Positions 1 to 9,092 of a stretch of DNA of 64,000 nt are shown here, piece by piece; position 1 is the stretch's first letter, and each line of letters begins with the position of its first letter. The notes below the pieces were generated by a model. That model did no database searches. It saw nothing but the letters and a program-made list of their open reading frames with translations, and was not told the DNA's origin. The position numbers and the translations under genes were made by a program. The stretch is from positions 1-64,000 of the forward strand of contig NZ_JAAEDH010000014.1 of assembly GCF_018128965.1 (NCBI RefSeq), read 5' to 3'. The DNA is from Plastoroseomonas arctica. GTDB taxonomy: Bacteria > Pseudomonadota > Alphaproteobacteria > Acetobacterales > Acetobacteraceae.

Positions 1-525
1 CCGCAGCCCCGGCCCGCCCAGCCGGCACCGCCGGCGCTCGCCGGCACCCGCTTCATCCCCGACGCCTCGTTGGGCCCGCTCCGTCCTCCGCAGGCGGCGC
101 CGGCGCCGCAGCGCCGCCCCAACCCCGACCAGCTGGCGCTCGGCCCGAACCCACGGCCGGATCGGCCGAACCCACCGGCCGCGCGTTCGGATGAGAATGT
201 TGCCGGCGCCACGCTGCGCATCTCCGGCGCCAATCTCGGCGCCGACTGGCGCGCCGCATTCATGGAATGGCTTCGCCGCAACGGCCGCTACCCGCGCGAG
301 GCCGCGATGAACGGCGAGGATGGCACCACCATCGTCCGCTTCGAGGTCGACCGCGACGGCCGCGTGCAGTCGGTGCGCCTGACCAGCCGCTCCGGATCCC
401 AATGGCTCGACATCGCGTCCACCGCGCTGCTGCGGGACCGTACCATCCCGCCCTTCCCGCCTGGGACCGAGAGCAACCTCGCGACAATCGACCTGACCAT
501 CCAGTACATCCTGGTCCGCCGCTGA
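1..525 (+). CDS. TonB-family C-terminal domain protein (5' truncated by window edge)
   Basis: The reading frame is open from the first base, so the start lies outside the window. The visible part begins with a Pro/Ala-rich stretch of about 60 residues, typical of the periplasm-spanning linker of TonB or TolA proteins. A compact C-terminal domain of about 100 residues follows; it carries the pattern YPREAAMNGEDG ... VRFEVDRDGRV ... PPFPPG. That order (YP..A...G..G.V.V.F.V...G.V) is the TonB C-terminal fold, which transmits inner-membrane energy to outer-membrane receptors. The anchor helix is not visible, and no ExbB/ExbD genes are seen downstream. It may be a stand-alone TonB or a TonB-domain cell-envelope protein. 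Confidence 0.75.
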   Translation, partial: PQPRPAQPAPPALAGTRFIPDASLGPLRPPQAAPAPQRRPNPDQLALGPNPRPDRPNPPAARSDENVAGATLRISGANLGADWRAAFMEWLRRNGRYPREAAMNGEDGTTIVRFEVDRDGRVQSVRLTSRSGSQWLDIASTALLRDRTIPPFPPGTESNLATIDLTIQYILVRR

Positions 526-599
526 TCGCGCTTGAACCGCGCGAAGGAACGGGCCCACCCTCCCCCGCCACCAAGGCACCCCCAAGGGAGGAAACAAGA

Positions 600-1037
600 A
601 TGAACACCACCGCACGCCGCACGCTGGCCATTGCCGGGCTCGGCACCATCATCGCCGCCAAGGCCATCGCGCAGGCCGACGAGGCCGCCGCCGTTGCGGC
701 CCAGGTCGAAGCGCTGCGCACCGCCATGATCGCCGCCGACCGCCCGCGCCTCGAAGCGCTTTCGGCCAGCGCGCTCAGCTATGGCCACTCCGCCGGGCGC
801 ATCGAGAACAAGGCGCAGTTCGTCTCGAACCTGGTCGAGAGCCGGGCGCCATTCCGCTCGATCACGCTCTCCGACCAGACCGTCGCGATCGACGGGCCGA
901 ACGCCATCGTCCGCCACACCTTTGCGGCCGAGCAGGGCGGTGCGACGCCGAGCAGCGTGCGCATCGGCGTGCTGCAGGTCTGGACCAAGCAGGGTGCGGA
1001 ATGGAAGCTGCTCGCGCGCCAGGCCTTTCGCACCTGA
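600..1037 (+). CDS. Exported NTF2-like (DUF4440 type) protein
   Basis: A 145-residue protein with an N-terminal export signal (MNTTARRTLAIAGLGTIIAA, then ending near AIAQA); the Arg-Arg pair is weakly Tat-like. The rest resembles the SnoaL/NTF2-like fold: an early helix (VEALRTAMIAADRPRLEALS), a strand with LSYGHSAGRIENKAQF, and a C-terminal strand with VLQVWTKQGAEWKLLARQ, which is the usual ending of DUF4440 proteins. Such proteins bind small ligands or act as isomerase-like enzymes, but the substrate cannot be read from the sequence. The start is set by a strong ribosome site AAGGGAGGAA at 584-593. It lies 74 bp downstream of the TonB-like gene. Confidence 0.75.
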   Translation: MNTTARRTLAIAGLGTIIAAKAIAQADEAAAVAAQVEALRTAMIAADRPRLEALSASALSYGHSAGRIENKAQFVSNLVESRAPFRSITLSDQTVAIDGPNAIVRHTFAAEQGGATPSSVRIGVLQVWTKQGAEWKLLARQAFRT

Positions 1038-1052
1038 GCACGCCTTGGGCGG

Positions 1053-2123
1053 CTAGCCCCGCTCGCGATACGCCTTGTGGTCGGCAATGACGGCGCGCGC
1101 CGCGTCCCGTGCGGCGCGCGCCAGCCAACCGGCCTTCCGACCACCCACATCCGCGCGCACCGCGTCGAGGCGCGCGGGGTCGGAGGCGTGGCATCCCGCC
1201 ACGTCGCGGCCCATCGCCTCGAGCATGCGGCCGGACAGCATCGGCCCGGCCATGTCGCCGAGCGCGATCTTGCGGTTATTGGGCGAGAGCCGGCGCACCG
1301 CGAGGCCATTGGTGACCTCGAAGAAGGGGTCGGGCGCCCGCGCCGCACCCTCTGCGATCACCCCGGCATGGATGGTCGCGTCGCCCCCGCGATGCGCGCG
1401 CGACCACGCCGAGGGCAGCAGCGCCTTCACCTCGCGCAGCAGCGGGCCACCGCGCCAGGTGGCACGCGCGACGAAGTGCGGCCGACCGAGGCTGCCCATG
1501 CCCGCCACGCGCGGCGCCACCGCGTCGATCGCCGCGCCTACGGGCATGGCGCCGCGCAGCGCATCGCGGAAGCGCTTGCGCACCGGCCCGTCGCGCAGCG
1601 CCTCGAACCGTCTCCACAACTTGGCGCGATCCGCCTCGGCGACCAGCGCCTCGGCGCGCAGCCATTTCCAGCCCTGCTCCAGCACCACCGGCGCCGGCGC
1701 GTCTAGCCCCGCGCCATAGCCGCGCAGCACAGCAGCGGCCAGCTCCTTGGGCTCCGGCGCGCGCTCCGCCTTGGCCAGCATCGCGCTGGTGCAGAGCCGG
1801 ACGAGGTCGAGCGCATAGGGCATCGGCGCCGCCTCGTCGAAATCATTCACGCCCCAGACGAGCCGCCCCTCGGCATCGCGCCAGGTGCCGAAATTCTCGA
1901 CGTGGATATCCCCGATCGCCAGCACCTTCGGCGCCGCGCCGAGTTCGGGGCAGGTCTCGAGGATGGTCTCGGCCCAGCGGAAATAGGTGGCGCGGAGAAA
2001 GATGAACGGGCTCTTGCGCATGCCCCGGTGCTTGGCGTCGAGGTCGCCCACGACCAGGTCGCGGCCGAGCAGCCCGCGCATCCAGCGCTCATGCGCGCGC
2101 ACCGCATCGTCGATGTCCTGCAT
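1053..2123 (-). CDS. DUF2252 family protein
   Basis: A 356-residue protein of the DUF2252 family, which has a protein-kinase/aminoglycoside-phosphotransferase-like core of unknown substrate. The catalytic-loop-like motif GDIHVENFG is at residues 71-79 and the metal-binding-like VNDFDEA at 92-98; the N-terminal GDLDAKHRGMRKSPFIFLR block is also characteristic. The start at 2123 (MQDIDDAV) is preceded by GAAGGATTGGTG; an upstream in-frame ATG at 2180 exists but would add a low-complexity leader. It converges with the NTF2-like gene, 15 bp apart. A phosphotransfer role is inferred from the fold only. Confidence 0.8.
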   Translation of the reverse strand: MQDIDDAVRAHERWMRGLLGRDLVVGDLDAKHRGMRKSPFIFLRATYFRWAETILETCPELGAAPKVLAIGDIHVENFGTWRDAEGRLVWGVNDFDEAAPMPYALDLVRLCTSAMLAKAERAPEPKELAAAVLRGYGAGLDAPAPVVLEQGWKWLRAEALVAEADRAKLWRRFEALRDGPVRKRFRDALRGAMPVGAAIDAVAPRVAGMGSLGRPHFVARATWRGGPLLREVKALLPSAWSRAHRGGDATIHAGVIAEGAARAPDPFFEVTNGLAVRRLSPNNRKIALGDMAGPMLSGRMLEAMGRDVAGCHASDPARLDAVRADVGGRKAGWLARAARDAARAVIADHKAYRERG

Positions 2124-2190
2124 CACCAATCCTTCGCGGCGATGAGGGGCAGTTTCGCGCGGGGTGGCCGGCGCCCGCAAGGCCGCGCGC

Positions 2191-4962
2191 TCACTCGGTG
2201 GTCAGCGCGGGGGCTTCTTCGGCGAAGGCGGTGGGACTGGCGACCGCGGCATCGCGCGCGCCCTTGCGGAAGGCGGCCTGGCTCCAGTGTCGGTTACCGG
2301 ATTTGTAGGGCAGGAAGCAGTGCATCGCGACGCGCTGGTGCAGCACCGGCCGGTCGAAGATCGCGACCCCGGGGGGCGGCCCGCCGGCGGCGACCATCGC
2401 CGCGGCAAGGCAGCGCGACATCATGCCCGGCCCGGTCGAGAGCCAGACGAGGTCGCGGTCCCCGCGCAGCACCGCCGTTGCCGCCTGGCGGAGCGCCTCG
2501 GCGATGATCGACTGGCCCGAAGCCGCGGCCATGAAATTGTTGCCGATGGTGGCCCATGGCTCGAGGTAGAAGGCGAGCGTGAGGCCCGGGCGCAGCAGCG
2601 GCGCGATCGAGGCGTGGCAGCGGTCATCCGCATCGGCGTAGATGCCGCCCTCCGCGTAGAGCCAGGCGAGGCGGAACAGGTCCGCGCGCATCGCCGGCTC
2701 ATGCGCCGCATCGAAGGCGCGCGTCACCATCGGATGGAAGCGTGCGAGGAAGGCGCGGGCGGTCGCGTCGTCGTAGCGGGTAACGGCGGCGCCGGGATGA
2801 TGCCGCGCCCAAGTCGCCATAAGCGCGAGCACGTCGGGCGGCGGGTCGGCATCGGTCCAGAATTGGCAGATGCGGAACGGGATGACCGCGCCGTCCACAA
2901 GCTTGGGCTGGTCGAGCGGGCCCGCGGCGCGATGGGCGAGGAGCAACTGCATCGCGGCCGCGGTGCTTTCCGGATTGCCGCGGATCTCCTCGCCGAGCGG
3001 GCCGATGCGCTCGGCCGGGGGCAGGCGGCGGATGCGCTGCAGATCGGCCAGGAAGGGCGGGTCCAGCGAGATCTCGTCCAGGATCTGCCCGGCATGGGTT
3101 TGGCTGATGTTGCTGCTGCGGCCCGCCTGGCGGCGGGGTGCCGCGCGCACCTCCATCGTGGCACCCAGATGCTCGCGTGCGCCCTCCGCGTCGAGGCGGA
3201 TGAGCGCGTTGCGCGCGGCGTTTAGCCGCAGCTCGGCATGGCGCGGCACCAGCGCGGCCCCTTCGGCGAACAGCGCGGCGGCGGCGTCGTAATCCCACCG
3301 TTCTTCCAGGATCAGGGCGCGGTGGAGCAGGATGTCGCAGCGATCCTTGGGCGTGTTCGGGCGCGCGGTATCGAGTGCTGCGGTCGCCGCCTCGGGACCG
3401 GCCAGCATCAGCTCCAGGCGGGTGCGCTCGATGATCAGGTTCAGCGGCGGCTCCTCGCCGACGCAGGCGGCGCGCGCGACCTCGAGCGCCTCCGGCCAAT
3501 GGCCGCGCCGGCGCAGCGCCGTCGCGCGCAGCAGCGCGATGCGCGGCCCCGGCCCCAGGATCGCCTCGGCCTGGTCGGTCGCTGCCGCCGCCTCGTCGAA
3601 GGCGCCGGTCGAGGCGAGCACGGCGGGCAGGCCCAGCAGCGAATCGGCGCTCGACGGATTGCGCGCGAGTGCCGCGCGGAACAGATCGACCGCGTCGGCG
3701 TGGCGCTCGGCATCGCGCGCGAGTCGCGCCTGCAGTTCCAGCGGGCGCGGATCGTCCGGCGCCATCGCCTCGGCCGCGGCGATCTGGACCTGCGCATCCT
3801 CGGGCCGGCCTTCGCGCCAGGCCAGCAGCGCCAACGCGAGGATCGTTGCGAGGTCGGGGTCGTCGACCGACTCGAAATCCGCGCGCGCTTCGGCGAAGGC
3901 GCCGCGGTCGAGCGCGGCGCGGCCGAGCAGGCGACGCGCGCGGCGCTGGTCGGGATGGGATTGCAGCAGGCGCCGCGCCTCGGCCCGCGCCTCGTCCTCG
4001 CCGAGGTCGAGCAGCATCTGCGCGAATTCCAGCCGCGCGGCGCCGGTGTCAGCGATCGGGCGCAGCACCGCGATCGCTTCGGGCAAGGCGCCGCGACGGC
4101 GATGCATGTGGGCGAGGGCGAGCAGGGCGGCAGAATGCTCCGGCGCGATCGCGAGCGCGGCGGTGGCGACGACTTCCAACTCCTCCCAGCGCTCGGCCTC
4201 GCGATGCTCGCGGATCAGCATGTCGAGTGGGCGGAGTTCGCCCGGCGCGGCCTGGTGCGCCGCCTCGTAGGCGGCGGTCGCGGCGTCCAGCTCGCCGCGG
4301 CCGCGCGCGGCATGGCCCTTCATCAGCAGCGCGAGGAGGTGGTCCGGCGCGATGCCGAGCGCCGCATCGGCCGCCGCCTCCGCCGCGTCCCAGAGCTGCG
4401 CGTCGCGGCATTCGCGCATCAGCTGGTCAAGCGCCTTGAGGTCGGTGGGGGCGGCCGCGTGCGCCGCCTGGAACGCCGCGATGGCGCCAGCGCTGTCGCC
4501 GCGTGCCCGCGCCGCCTGGCCCTTGACCATGAGCGCGAGCAAATGGCCGGGGGTGAAGGCCAGTGCTGCATCCGCCTTCGCCTCGGCCTCCGACCAGCGC
4601 CGCGCGTCGCGGTACTCACGCATAAGCGCGTCGAGCGGCCGCAGGTTCCGCGGCACCGCGGCATGGGCCGACTCGAAGGCCGCGATCGCCGCCTTGGTGT
4701 CGCCCCTGCCCCGCGCGATCGCGCCGAGCCCCATCATCGCCGAGGCCTCGCGCGGTGTGACCGCGAGCACCTTCTGGTACGCCGCCTCGGCGCCGGGGTG
4801 GTCGAGGGCGCGCAGCGCATCGGCGCGCAGCAGCAGCACCTCGGCGGTGGGCGAGCGCAGGAACCAGGGCGTGTCGAGCACAGCGAGCGCCTCGGCCGGA
4901 CGCCCGGCACGGATCGCGGCGCGCGCCGCGATGAGTGGCGAGGTGGCGGCGGTCACGGCCAT
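2191..4962 (-). CDS. TPR-repeat protein with C-terminal GT32-like glycosyltransferase domain
   Basis: About 923 residues. Residues ~10-600 are tandem tetratricopeptide repeats; three successive units share near-identical text (AIAAFQAAHAAAP / AATAAYEAAHQAAP and LKALDQLMRECRDA / LRPLDMLIREHREA), showing recent internal duplication. Residues ~670-900 are a glycosyltransferase of the DXD sugar-binding type (Gly_transf_sug, GT32): CQFWTDADPPPDV, MRADLFRLAWLYAEGG and the metal site IYADADDRC. Such enzymes use nucleotide sugars in polysaccharide or glycoprotein synthesis; the TPR part may hold the acceptor. The start at 4962 (MAVTAAT) is chosen because the upstream frame to 5094 is poorly protein-like. 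It opens a cluster of glycan genes. Confidence 0.8.
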   Translation of the reverse strand: MAVTAATSPLIAARAAIRAGRPAEALAVLDTPWFLRSPTAEVLLLRADALRALDHPGAEAAYQKVLAVTPREASAMMGLGAIARGRGDTKAAIAAFESAHAAVPRNLRPLDALMREYRDARRWSEAEAKADAALAFTPGHLLALMVKGQAARARGDSAGAIAAFQAAHAAAPTDLKALDQLMRECRDAQLWDAAEAAADAALGIAPDHLLALLMKGHAARGRGELDAATAAYEAAHQAAPGELRPLDMLIREHREAERWEELEVVATAALAIAPEHSAALLALAHMHRRRGALPEAIAVLRPIADTGAARLEFAQMLLDLGEDEARAEARRLLQSHPDQRRARRLLGRAALDRGAFAEARADFESVDDPDLATILALALLAWREGRPEDAQVQIAAAEAMAPDDPRPLELQARLARDAERHADAVDLFRAALARNPSSADSLLGLPAVLASTGAFDEAAAATDQAEAILGPGPRIALLRATALRRRGHWPEALEVARAACVGEEPPLNLIIERTRLELMLAGPEAATAALDTARPNTPKDRCDILLHRALILEERWDYDAAAALFAEGAALVPRHAELRLNAARNALIRLDAEGAREHLGATMEVRAAPRRQAGRSSNISQTHAGQILDEISLDPPFLADLQRIRRLPPAERIGPLGEEIRGNPESTAAAMQLLLAHRAAGPLDQPKLVDGAVIPFRICQFWTDADPPPDVLALMATWARHHPGAAVTRYDDATARAFLARFHPMVTRAFDAAHEPAMRADLFRLAWLYAEGGIYADADDRCHASIAPLLRPGLTLAFYLEPWATIGNNFMAAASGQSIIAEALRQAATAVLRGDRDLVWLSTGPGMMSRCLAAAMVAAGGPPPGVAIFDRPVLHQRVAMHCFLPYKSGNRHWSQAAFRKGARDAAVASPTAFAEEAPALTTE

Positions 4963-5167
4963 GCGGCGGCCACACCGGTACGCGGCGGCGCGGCAAACCC
5001 CCGTTTCGCGCTGATCGCGGGACTCGCCAAGGTCATGGCCGTGTTCGTCCTCCTCGCCCGGCGCATCGGCCTGCGGCGCGGACGCATGACACAATTATGC
5101 CGAAGGAAGCTTCAATAAAGGCATTGATTGCGAAGGGCGAAGGATTTTCGCGCCGGCGTGCCGATCG

Positions 5168-5881
5168 TCAGGCCGGCTGCTCCCAGTACAGAAGCAGCTG
5201 GCCCGAACCGGCGCGCTGCAGCGCAGCGCGGAAGCGGCTCACCTGCTTGCGCGCGATGATGATCCGCACCGAGCGGAAGGCCGGCGCGGCGGAGTCGAGC
5301 AGCGTGCCGGTGATGCCTTCGAAGGCCGAGGGCGTGCCGGTCGCCTCGCCGATCCCGAAGGCGGCGAAGCCCACGATGTTCAGGCCCGCGCGGTGCTGCT
5401 GCACGAAATGCAGGTAGTCGATCGCGCGCGGGCGCAGCAGCACCGGCTTCGCGGCGTGCGCGGCGCTGGTCTGGCCGCGCGCGAGCAGCGCCTCGGCGGA
5501 GTCGAAGCACAGGTGTTGGATGAACACGAAGTCGCGCGCGGCGCGCAGCATCGTCACCAGTGCGGTCTCCCAAGCGCGTCGCGTCTCGAGCTCGGGGAAC
5601 AGGTCGATGGCGAAGCTCGCGGTCGCGACGCTGCGACCTTCGAAGGTGAGGAGATCGCCGACCGCGACCTCATAGCCGCGCTCGACCGCCGCGGCGACAC
5701 GGTCGGTCGAGATGTCGAGCCCGACGCCAGGGCCGCCCATGATGCCTTCGGCGAAGCGGATCGAATTGCCGGTGCCGCAGCCGAAATCGATGAAGAGCGG
5801 ATCGGAGCCCGCGAAGAGCGGTGGGGACGTCTCCGCCGTATCCCGTGCCATCTGGTCGCCTTCTGGGGTCGGTGAGGTCAT
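5168..5881 (-). CDS. Class I SAM-dependent methyltransferase
   Basis: A 237-residue protein with the SAM-binding motif I FIDFGCGTGNS at ~30-40, an acidic loop GLDIS at ~55 and a motif II-like region around FAIDLFPELETR. The fold is that of small class I methyltransferases. The acceptor is unknown; position inside a glycosyltransferase cluster suggests a sugar or glycan, as an inference. Start alternatives are 5881 (MTSPTPEG) and 5851 (MARDTAET). It is on the same strand as the TPR-glycosyltransferase, 205 bp upstream of it; that gap holds no gene. Confidence 0.75.
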   Translation of the reverse strand: MTSPTPEGDQMARDTAETSPPLFAGSDPLFIDFGCGTGNSIRFAEGIMGGPGVGLDISTDRVAAAVERGYEVAVGDLLTFEGRSVATASFAIDLFPELETRRAWETALVTMLRAARDFVFIQHLCFDSAEALLARGQTSAAHAAKPVLLRPRAIDYLHFVQQHRAGLNIVGFAAFGIGEATGTPSAFEGITGTLLDSAAPAFRSVRIIIARKQVSRFRAALQRAGSGQLLLYWEQPA

Positions 5882-6165
5882 GCAAAGGCCCGTTCGAGGG
5901 TGCTAGGACGGGCGCTCGTGAATGACAACCCGCCCGGTCCATAGAGCGCTGCTTTGCACTGCACAATCAGCATTTCACACCTGCGTGCGCAAATGCCAAA
6001 GCCCGCCGCCGGCAACGCGGAGGCGGCTGTTTCGGGTGGCGTGCGCCTACGCGCGGCACGCGAGTGCGCGCGCTGCATTGCCCATATGTCAGACGGCGAT
6101 GCGGTGCTATCTGGAAGCCAGAGGTGGTTCGGCGGTCGGGATCGCAGGGTCGGAAACAGCAGCGA
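5882..6165. other. Divergent intergenic region of the glycan cluster
   Basis: 284 bp between the divergent methyltransferase and GT61 genes. It is clearly less GC-rich than its surroundings around 5930-6000. It must hold the promoters of both genes, but no clear -35/-10 pair, operator or RNA gene was recognised. Confidence 0.4.
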
Positions 6166-7335
6166 ATGGTTCTAAGTATTCACCGATTGCTCCGGGGCAT
6201 TGATCTCAAGATCGGCACCCACAAGCTCGGCGACGACATCACCTGCCACGTGGTATTCCCGCCGCACGCCGTCGCACTCTCGACACCCACCAGCCCCGAT
6301 GACGTCCTGGCATCGATCAACGACGAGGAATGCTTGCCGCGCAGCTACGTGGCCGGGCCGGTATACCTTCTGCACCTGAAGAACTGCTTCGTCGACCGTC
6401 AGACCGGCTACGTCCTGACCGCCACGGGCGACCTGGTCGCCGAGACGCTGCCGACCAGCACCCATGCCGGCGCGGCCGAGCGCGCCTTCGCCGACCGCAA
6501 GGCGGTGGGCCCGCGGCGTGGCCAGGTGCCGCGCGCGGTGCTGCTCACCTCCGCCCGGCACGCCAACTACTGCCGCTGGTGGTTCGACTGCATCGCCCGC
6601 GCCTTCGTGGCCGATGCCTACAAGGCGCTCGTGCCGGAATTCCACGGCGCCCCGGTCATCACGCCGGTCGCCGGCCCGGCGTTCCAGGCAGATAGCCTGC
6701 CCCTGATCGGCCTCACCCCGGTCGAGGCGGGGCAGCGCTTCCTCGAGGTGGCGGAGCTGCTGATCCCGTGCGGCCTGACCCATCGCAACGGCCAGCGCGT
6801 CTCCGGCCTGGTGCCCTCCTACATGGATTTCCTGCGCAGCCGCATCCCGGTCGCCAAGGCGCGCACCGTCGCGACACAGGGCACCTGCCTCTACATCTCG
6901 CGCGCGGGTGCGGCGATCCGCCGCCTCAAGAACGAGAGCGCGCTGCTTGCGGCGCTCGAGCCGTTCGGCTTCCAGGTGATCGATCCGGGCAGCTTCAGCC
7001 TCACCGAGCAGGCCATGCTGTTCTCCTCCGCACGGCTGATCGTGGCACCGCATGGCGCGGCACTGACGAACCTGCTGTTCGGGACGCCAGGTTTGCGCCT
7101 GGTCGAGATCTTCAGCCGCGACGGGCTGCACACCTCATCGTTCCGGCACCTGTGCGAATTCCTCGGCGGGCGGTATTTCGTGGTGATCGGCGAAACCGGG
7201 CAGGAGGAACCCTTCCCGGTGAACCGCCGGCCGCGCGACGAGGACATCATCCTGCCTGACGCATCGATCGCCGCCCTGGCGGCCGCGATCCCGGGCTTCC
7301 TCCATCGCGCGGACGCGGCGGAACCGGCGGCATGA
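6166..7335 (+). CDS. GT61-family glycosyltransferase (DUF563)
   Basis: 389 residues. The C-terminal third has the GT61/DUF563 signature: LFSSARLIVAPHGAALTNL followed by FGTPGLRLVEIF, and before it a conserved CLYISRAGAAIRRLKNE block. GT61 enzymes transfer xylose, GlcNAc or other sugars; many bacterial members act on surface polysaccharide. The start at 6166 (MVLSIHRLL) is preceded by GGAAAC; the longer frame from 6064 has no homology-like content. The stop overlaps the next gene in an ATGA (7332-7335), so the two are translationally coupled. Confidence 0.82.
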   Translation: MVLSIHRLLRGIDLKIGTHKLGDDITCHVVFPPHAVALSTPTSPDDVLASINDEECLPRSYVAGPVYLLHLKNCFVDRQTGYVLTATGDLVAETLPTSTHAGAAERAFADRKAVGPRRGQVPRAVLLTSARHANYCRWWFDCIARAFVADAYKALVPEFHGAPVITPVAGPAFQADSLPLIGLTPVEAGQRFLEVAELLIPCGLTHRNGQRVSGLVPSYMDFLRSRIPVAKARTVATQGTCLYISRAGAAIRRLKNESALLAALEPFGFQVIDPGSFSLTEQAMLFSSARLIVAPHGAALTNLLFGTPGLRLVEIFSRDGLHTSSFRHLCEFLGGRYFVVIGETGQEEPFPVNRRPRDEDIILPDASIAALAAAIPGFLHRADAAEPAA

Positions 7336-7961
7336 AGGCGGCGATTGACCTCGAGCAGCCGCAGCTCTCGAGCACGGAAGCCGCGCTGCTGGAGCATCTG
7401 CTTGCTGAGAGCCGCGACGGCTATCTGGAGTTCGGCCTTGGCGGATCGACGCTCAAGGCTGTGCGAAGTGCGACGCCGCGGATCGTGGCCGTCGATTCCG
7501 ATGCCGGCTGGGTCGCCGGCGTTTCGCAGCACGCGGAAATCGCCGCCGGGCTGGAAGCGGGGCGCGTGCACATCGTGCACGCCGCGATCGGGCCGCTCTC
7601 GGGCTGGGGTCGCCCTGCGGACCGGTCGCAGATCCACCACTGGCCGCGCTACGTCGCACTACCCTGGGCCGCCTGCCGCGAGCAAGGGTTCCGGCCCGAC
7701 CTGATCTTCATCGATGGGCGCTTCCGCGTCGCCTGCGCGATCTCGGCCGCCATCATGGGACTGGGTGACGCCGAGTGGCGCGGCAAGGTGCGCCTGGTGC
7801 TGCACGACTATGTCGGGCGGCAGCACAAGTACCGCACGATCCTGGATTTCTGCGCGATCGAGCAGGCTGAGGACAGCATGATCGTGCTCTCGCTCAGGCC
7901 CGATATCGACGCAAACCACGCGATGACGTCGCTGCTGACCTACGTGTTCAACTGGGGCTAG
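7332..7961 (+). CDS. Methyltransferase-like protein of the glycan cluster
   Basis: 209 residues. It resembles small Rossmann proteins of the FkbM/Methyltransf_24 kind: YLEFGLGGST near residue 33 in place of motif I, IVAVDSDAGW as motif II, and DLIFIDGRFRVACA in place of motif IV. Such proteins occur beside glycosyltransferases; the acceptor is unknown. The start codon overlaps the GT61 stop (ATGA), so the two products are probably made together. It converges with the next gene with a 3-bp gap. Confidence 0.65.
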   Translation: MKAAIDLEQPQLSSTEAALLEHLLAESRDGYLEFGLGGSTLKAVRSATPRIVAVDSDAGWVAGVSQHAEIAAGLEAGRVHIVHAAIGPLSGWGRPADRSQIHHWPRYVALPWAACREQGFRPDLIFIDGRFRVACAISAAIMGLGDAEWRGKVRLVLHDYVGRQHKYRTILDFCAIEQAEDSMIVLSLRPDIDANHAMTSLLTYVFNWG

Positions 7962-7964
7962 TCG

Positions 7965-8954
7965 TCAGGCGATGAGCGCCATGTCGGTCGGTGCCGGCTG
8001 GCGCGGCGCATCGGGCGGCAGGCGGAGCAGGGCGCGGATGGAACGCTCGGCCGCATTCGCCTCGAACACGCGCAGGAAGGCCTCGGCGTCGAACTCGACC
8101 TCGGGGCCATAGGCGATCCAGCCGGGCAGCGGCTCCACCCAGAAGGGTTGGAACAGCTTCACGCCAGTGCTGTAGATGGCGGCGACATAGCTGAGCGCGC
8201 TTTTCGCGACGAGCAGCACGTCCGCGGTCGCCATGCGGTCCACATCCTCGAACAGCGGCGTATCGATGCGCAGCTCCGCGCCGAACTCGGCAAATTCGGC
8301 GAACTCCGCCTCGCTGCCCTGGGAATAGACCTCGAATTGCGGGATCAGGCCGAGCGGGGCAATGAGGTCGCGGATGCGGCGGAAGGCGGCGACATAGACG
8401 TCGTTCTCGGTGTAGCGGCCGGCATGGCGCGCGAGCGAGACGTCGCCGCGCCGGATGTGGGCCGCGATCCGCACTGCGCCGGCGGGCGTCTCGCGCGGGG
8501 TGCGCAGGCGCTGCTCGAAGCCGAAGCGCTGGCGGAAGGTGGGGATGCCGCCGAGGAACCTGGTGGGCTCGCGGCTGATGAAAGGGACCGTGGAGACGAT
8601 GCCGATCAGCACGTTCTTGCCGTCGAAGACGATCGGCGACTCGCACGCAGCGGCGGCCGTCTGCGGCGGCAGCGCCATGTCGGAGAGGCGGATTTCGCCG
8701 GCGCCGAGACCCAGGAAATCCTCACATCGGGCGGTGTAGTGGGGGTCGTCGGGTGGGGCGCCCCAGACGCGGTCGAAGGGACGGTGGACGTAGGTGAGGC
8801 CGCGCGCGCGGCAATAAGCGATGACCGACATGATGCGGATCGCCTGGGCGCCGAGGCCATCGCGCTTGTTGGTGCAGGTGAGGTGAACGCGGTGCGTGCT
8901 GCCCAGGGTGCGGAGGAATTTTTCAAGGAACTTGTATTCGGCCATCGTGCCCAT
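7965..8954 (-). CDS. Fucosyltransferase-like glycosyltransferase (GT-B fold)
   Basis: 329 residues. The pattern fits the alpha-1,2/O-fucosyltransferase superfamily: an N-terminal CTNKRDGLGAQAIRIMS (compare the RLGNQ/GLGNQ entry loop), HIRRGDV at 166-172 (donor GDP-fucose binding) and KSALSYVAAIYS at ~252-263, equivalent to the C-terminal S.FS...A motif. It would transfer a deoxysugar from a GDP-sugar, probably to a surface glycan. The donor is inferred, not proven. A second start at 8945 (MAEYKF) is possible. It is divergent from the discoidin-glycosyltransferase gene, 138 bp apart. Confidence 0.7.
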   Translation of the reverse strand: MGTMAEYKFLEKFLRTLGSTHRVHLTCTNKRDGLGAQAIRIMSVIAYCRARGLTYVHRPFDRVWGAPPDDPHYTARCEDFLGLGAGEIRLSDMALPPQTAAAACESPIVFDGKNVLIGIVSTVPFISREPTRFLGGIPTFRQRFGFEQRLRTPRETPAGAVRIAAHIRRGDVSLARHAGRYTENDVYVAAFRRIRDLIAPLGLIPQFEVYSQGSEAEFAEFAEFGAELRIDTPLFEDVDRMATADVLLVAKSALSYVAAIYSTGVKLFQPFWVEPLPGWIAYGPEVEFDAEAFLRVFEANAAERSIRALLRLPPDAPRQPAPTDMALIA

Positions 8955-9092
8955 GAGGCTCTCCCGGGATGCGTTTTCTTATCGGTCGGGGCAAGGGGGT
9001 GCAAGGATGGCGGGTTCGTGGCGTGCTGCGACACGCATGGCGCGAAGCCGCAAAAAATGCGATGGCGTGATGGTGGCCAAAGGCCGCGCGCG

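Noticed and set aside
3238-5118. A 626-codon open frame on the plus strand
   Set aside because: It is the antisense shadow of the TPR-glycosyltransferase; its composition is Arg/Ala/Gly-rich without motifs, usual for high-GC antisense frames.
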